Part shown: piece by piece, positions 63,077-64,000 of the stretch | Position numbering within the stretch: the stretch's first letter is position 1 | Layout of the letters: every line of letters begins with the position of its first letter | From: Ptiloglossa arizonensis | Taxonomy: Eukaryota > Arthropoda > Insecta > Hymenoptera > Colletidae | Assembly: GCF_051014685.1 (NCBI RefSeq) | Contig: NW_027478919.1 | Location: 1-64,000 of the forward strand | Direction: 5' to 3' | DNA length: 64,000 bases | Made by a program: the position numbers and the translations under genes | The notes under the pieces: model-generated | Told to the model about the DNA's origin: nothing | Database searches by the model: none | The model's input: only the letters and a program-made list of their open reading frames with translations

Positions 63077-64000
63077 GTTATTCGTTTCGAGCATCAGAAC
63101 TGTGAAAATTTTGAGTTTCTCGAGCGTTTCTTACCTCCAAACTGCCATATCTCGCGCACGGATTGACCAATCCGCAAAATTTCTATTGCATCTGAAAGTA
63201 GAAACTCGCCCGATTACAACGGTATGAGTACATTTCCCCTAGGCCGTTCCAGCTATTCGTTTCGAGCATCAGAACTGCGAAAATGTTGAGTTTCTCAACC
63301 GCTTCTTACCTCCTAACTGCCATATCTGGCGAACGGATGGACTAATCCGCAAAATTTCTGCTGCATCTGAAAGCAAAAACTCGCCCGATTACAACGGTAT
63401 GCGTACTTTTCCCCTAGGCTGTTCTAGTTATTCGTTTCGAGCATCAGAACTGCGAAAATTTTGAGTTTCTCAAGCGTTTCTTACCTCCAAACTGCCATAT
63501 CTCGCGAAAGGATTGACCAATCCGCAAAATTTCTGTTGCATCTGAAAGTAGACACTCGCCCGATTACAACGGTACGCGTACTTTTCCCCTAGGCCGTTCT
63601 AGTTATTCGTTTCGAGCATCAGAACTGCGAATATTTTGAGTTCCTCAAGCGTTTCTTACATACAAACTGCCACATCTCGCGCACGGATTGACCAATCCGC
63701 AAAATTTCTGTGGCATCTGAAAGTAGAAACTCGCCCAATTACAACGGTATGTGTACTTTTCCCCTAGGCCATTCTAGTTATTCGTTTCGAGCATCAGAAC
63801 TGCGAAAATTTTGAGTTTCTCGAGCGTTTCTTACCTCCAAAAAGCCATATCTCGCGCACGGATTGACCAATCCGCAAAATTTCTGTTGCATCTGAAAGTA
63901 GAAACCCGCCCGATCACAACGGTATGAGTACATTTCCCCTAGGCCGTTCTAGTTATTCGTTTCGAGCATCAGAACTGCGAAAATTTTGAGATTCTCAAGC
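63077..64000 (+). repeat. Domain 2 HOR continuing past the macro-duplication
   Basis: About five units (B/F tail, A with GGATGGACTAATCC and TCCTAACTGCC, B with GGCTGTTC, L, G, J) resemble the start of the HORs at 28,225 and 42,229. Private changes here include GTATGAGTACATTTCC joined to GTTCCAGC (about 63,220-63,255) and CCAAAAAGCC (about 63,837). The array continues beyond the right edge. Confidence 0.82.

Larger units (their letters stand above)
1..64000 (+). repeat. Tandem satellite DNA array, 175-bp monomer, fills the window
   Basis: The same unit recurs about every 175 bases from the first to the last base, always in the same orientation and without spacer, so both array edges lie outside the window. 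Length is almost fixed: most units are exactly 175 bp, with rare 174-bp (one base lost at the A/T tract after CCGC, or in the second tract) and 176-bp units (AACCTGATTG instead of AACGGATTG). From 14,230 to 63,000 the register drifts by only 4 bp. Consensus composition is about 44% GC, with more C than G on this strand (45 C, 32 G per unit). Known biology: satellites of one nucleosome plus linker length are typical of eukaryotic centromeres and pericentromeres. A centromeric location is inference; no flanking sequence or kinetochore marker is visible. Confidence 0.98.
14150..64000 (+). repeat. Satellite domain 2 (right monomer set, HOR-rich)
   Basis: About 285 monomers form this domain and fall into a small set of recurring types. 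Six form a regular series: A (TTCCAG, AAAATGTTGAG, CAACCGC, TGGCGAACGGATGG), B (GCAGAAACTCG or GAATGCAAAAACTCG, tail GCGAAAGG), C (GTAGACA, GAATATTTTGAGTTTC, ACATACAAACTGCCACAT), D (ACGATATGAGTACTTCTCC, TCTGGTTA, GAGTCTCAG, TTTTGGG, GAACAGATTGAAC), E (AAAATCTCTG, GATCAAAAAGG, GTGAACATTTTG, ACTACCAT, TTGACCG) and F (GGCCATTCTAGTAATTCG, GTGAAAATTTTG, CTCGAGCG, GCGCACGG). A second set is G (GTGGCATCTG, CCCAATTAC), J (AACCCGCCCGATCAC, GAGATTCTC), K (GTACAAAGTCG or GTACAAACTCG) and L (GGTACGCG, GAGTTCCTC). Same-type units in different places differ by about 1% or less, neighbours by about 7%, which defines HOR organisation. Confidence 0.88.

Noticed and set aside
1..64000. CRISPR array or other repeat-spacer system
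   Set aside because: The repeats are contiguous 175-bp units with no unique spacers, no leader and no cas genes.
1..64000. Transposable element or retrovirus-like insertions
   Set aside because: No long terminal or inverted repeats, target-site duplications, coding frames or A-rich tails interrupt the register anywhere; length drift is limited to single bases.
1..64000. Tandem gene family such as 5S rDNA or histone cluster
   Set aside because: No recognisable 5S, snRNA or histone sequence occurs in the monomer, and 175 bp with HOR structure and about 7% neighbour divergence is unlike a functional RNA gene repeat.

Overview
The whole window is one uninterrupted tandem satellite-DNA array. 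A monomer of about 175 bp is repeated head-to-tail, always in the same orientation, from base 1 to base 64000 (64000/175 is about 366 copies). I find no gene, RNA gene, transposon, inverted segment or unique spacer. Every open frame is a by-product of the repeat, and none exceeds about 120 codons. A long, homogeneous, nucleosome-scale satellite arranged in higher-order repeats (HORs) is typical of centromeric or pericentromeric heterochromatin in a eukaryote. The monomer is about 44% GC and rich in CpG (13 per consensus unit against about 8 expected from base content). That argues against a heavily CpG-methylated vertebrate or plant genome and fits an invertebrate or other weakly methylated lineage. 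I do not recognise the family and do not name a species.

Layout: (1) Domain 1, bases 1 to about 14,150, uses one set of monomer variants (GCTTGTCGAG, CCCCTGGGCC, TTTTGTTGC, TAACTCCAAA and others). It contains a near-perfect 9-monomer tandem duplication (920-2494 / 2495-4069), a block shared by the left edge, 4900-5641 and 6650-7226, a dimer duplication near 7.8-8.5 kb, and a 5-monomer, 874-bp HOR at 11.2-13.4 kb. (2) A hybrid monomer near 14.10-14.16 kb marks a switch to a second variant set. (3) Domain 2, about 14,150 to the end, is built from a recognisable 6-monomer HOR (here called A-B-C-D-E-F, 1050 bp) interleaved with a second set (G, J, K, L). These assemble into HORs of 13, 14, 15, 16 and 19 monomers between 15.6 and 35.5 kb and a 7-monomer duplication at 35.5-37.9 kb. 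(4) From about 39.1 kb to 63.1 kb lies a macro-duplication: an 11.7-kb block (39,105-50,828) followed directly by its 12.2-kb copy (50,829 to about 63,076). The two differ at only a scattering of single bases but also by three whole-monomer events: an extra 875 bp in copy 1, an extra 1224 bp in copy 2, and one monomer missing from copy 1.

There is no gene circuit here. The biology lies in how the array evolves (repeated unequal exchange at nested scales) and in small motifs carried once per monomer: a perfect 7-bp dyad CGGATTG-AC-CAATCCG at the monomer junction, an AAAATTTT tract, and CCTAGG and TCGCGA palindromes. In the 6-monomer HOR the intact dyad survives at exactly every third junction (525 bp spacing). 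All coordinates of HOR and duplication boundaries come from reading by eye and are uncertain by up to a few tens of bases because flanking monomers are so similar.
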